From: Prostheceraeus crozeri
Taxonomy: Eukaryota; Platyhelminthes; Polycladida; Euryleptidae
Direction: 5' to 3'
Assembly (NCBI GenBank): GCA_907163375.1
Contig: CAJQUW010011506.1
Location: 1 to 64,000, forward strand
DNA length: 64,000 nt
Below are positions 62,979 to 64,000 of this stretch, piece by piece. The position numbers were made by a program, and so were the translations under genes. Under the pieces are notes generated by a model. It was not told the origin of the DNA, made no database searches, and worked only from the letters and a program-made list of their open reading frames with translations. Every line of letters starts with the position of its first letter. Within the stretch, counting starts at the first letter, position 1.

Positions 62979-64000
62979 TTTTACGGATGTCTTTCGATTC
63001 TTAGTGCTAAAACTATTCACTGCTGCATCACTTAGAAATCTCCTCAACTCTGCAATTTCAAAGCATTGATGCAGTACGCGCGGATTTCCTCTATGACAAC
63101 CGAACTCAACTAATGCTTGACATTGCACAATACGTGTATTGAAGGCGTGTGGATATTCAGGTTTTCTTGGCAGGGAAAGCTTAAAACATTTTGCTATGGC
63201 AAAGCAATTCAACAAATACAATGAATACAACAGATGAACAAACACAACTAATGCGATCATACGTTCTAATCTTTGTACTGATATGCAAACAGGTAAAGAA
63301 GATGGATCTGTAATATGCCATCGAGAAAAGGTGGTCGGTTTTATGTCGGTATCAAGTTGATGCGATGTTTCAATGTCTTGCACATGCAATGAGATAAGAT
63401 AAATCTTACATGTGAGAAGTTGGCGGAACCACCCAGCGGAACCATTATTTATTGCAGTAGTGAGATTCTATTCGAAACGACTTGGCTACTTCGTTAATTT
63501 CAGCCTTCTGATCACGAATCTGGGCCCAGCCTACACAAATTAGCAGTCGCTATTGAGAAATTCAAGTTCAAAGACAAAAGTGGTTCCCCTATCACAAACG
63601 CATGAATCTCTTGTAGGGCAGATCAACAACAGAAAATCATTGAATTTGATCCAATCGACTCGAATTCGAAATTGAATGACTTTAAGTCAAGCAAGCCAAA
63701 AGCAAAATAATTTTCGGAATGTCAAATACGTTTCTTTTAGTACATCAAAATGAGCCAAATGTACAGTAACACTGGCCTATATTTGCATATAAATGCAAGA
63801 TGTTCCAAAAAGTTAATAATGGTGTGCAAATAGGCTTCTTAGAAAATGTGGACATACAAATGTATTTCAAATACCTAAATTTCTTCTTGCTACTTACAAG
63901 GTCATTTTTGCGTCATTAACAAGATTCGACAACTAAAGTTTAAAGAAGGCATTTTTCTTTCTTATTGCGAATCATAAACCGAGAAGGAAATGAATTGCAA
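62979..64000 (-). other. region upstream of the distal PLAC8-like first exon (possible 5' UTR and promoter)
   Basis: No conserved promoter element stands out. The reading frame of the first exon stays open upstream for about 410 bases, to roughly 63389. Its predicted residues (for example SSLPVCISVQRLERMIA) resemble nothing I know, and it is probably a chance open frame or 5' UTR. The rest to the window end is unremarkable AT-rich DNA. Confidence 0.3.

Noticed and set aside
63000..63389. Upstream 137 residues as a real N-terminal extension of the PLAC8-like protein
   Set aside because: PLAC8 proteins are short with a Pro/Gln-rich tail, and the extension has no family resemblance. The ATG at 62978 has a better context.

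Overview
The window looks like intronic and transposon-laden DNA from an animal genome, most likely a marine invertebrate. It is AT-rich and intron-dominated. It carries Penelope-like, hAT, Tc1/mariner, pogo and PIF/Harbinger elements, and the words TAGGCCTAC and ACATGTA recur. I cannot fix the phylum from the sequence. No prokaryotic gene, operon, CRISPR array, rRNA or functional tRNA gene was seen.

The only convincing host gene is a small cysteine-rich PLAC8-family gene (cornifelin/onzin type) on the minus strand. It runs through almost the whole window. Exons at 50107-50187, 25077-25179, 8052-8194 and 6216-6323 splice with GT-AG sites and matching phases (0, 1, 0) into a 144-residue protein. 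A second, similar Pro/Gln/Tyr-rich first exon at 62877-62978 joins the 25-kb exon in the same phase, giving a predicted 151-residue isoform. The introns are about 1.7, 16.9 and 24.9 kb, plus 12.7 kb between the two first exons. Each splice junction was checked by hand.

Nearly everything else is mobile DNA in those introns. (1) 1-8 kb: a long-terminal-inverted-repeat MITE with 8-bp target duplications, and a recent direct duplication of about 500 bp that includes half of it. (2) 10.8-18.1 kb: a cluster with a LINE reverse-transcriptase scrap, two Penelope-like element pieces with GIY-YIG domains, a Tc1 transposase with one stop codon, and two hAT-type CACAGAATTAGA foldback elements. (3) 19.4-22.3 kb: a full-length hAT element with TIRs, an 8-bp target duplication and a frameshifted transposase. 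(4) 23-27 kb: two non-autonomous hAT-like elements around the third coding exon. (5) 28.5-31 kb: a pogo MITE, a LINE 3' end and a GGGATT-rich repeat. (6) 32.0-35.8 kb: a PIF/Harbinger element with a nearly intact nuclease and a decayed MADF/BESS partner gene. (7) 37.5-40.2 kb: a pogo/jerky-like transposase split by a 0.7-kb element that holds a minisatellite. (8) 41-49.5 kb: the second GGGATT repeat, two hAT-like elements with dense subterminal words, and a tRNA-derived SINE nested in one of them. (9) 50.5-53.9 kb: a third MITE copy split by a 2.75-kb hAT-like element. (10) 54-58.5 kb: hAT remnants, a Tc1 relic, a LINE reverse-transcriptase relic with a readable catalytic motif, and a palindrome with arms of about 208 bp. 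From 58.5 to 62.9 kb I see nothing coding.

No new multi-gene system is evident. The most notable points are the duplicated first exons of the PLAC8-like gene, and a set of unrelated-looking hAT-like elements that each pack their ends with their own short repeated word.
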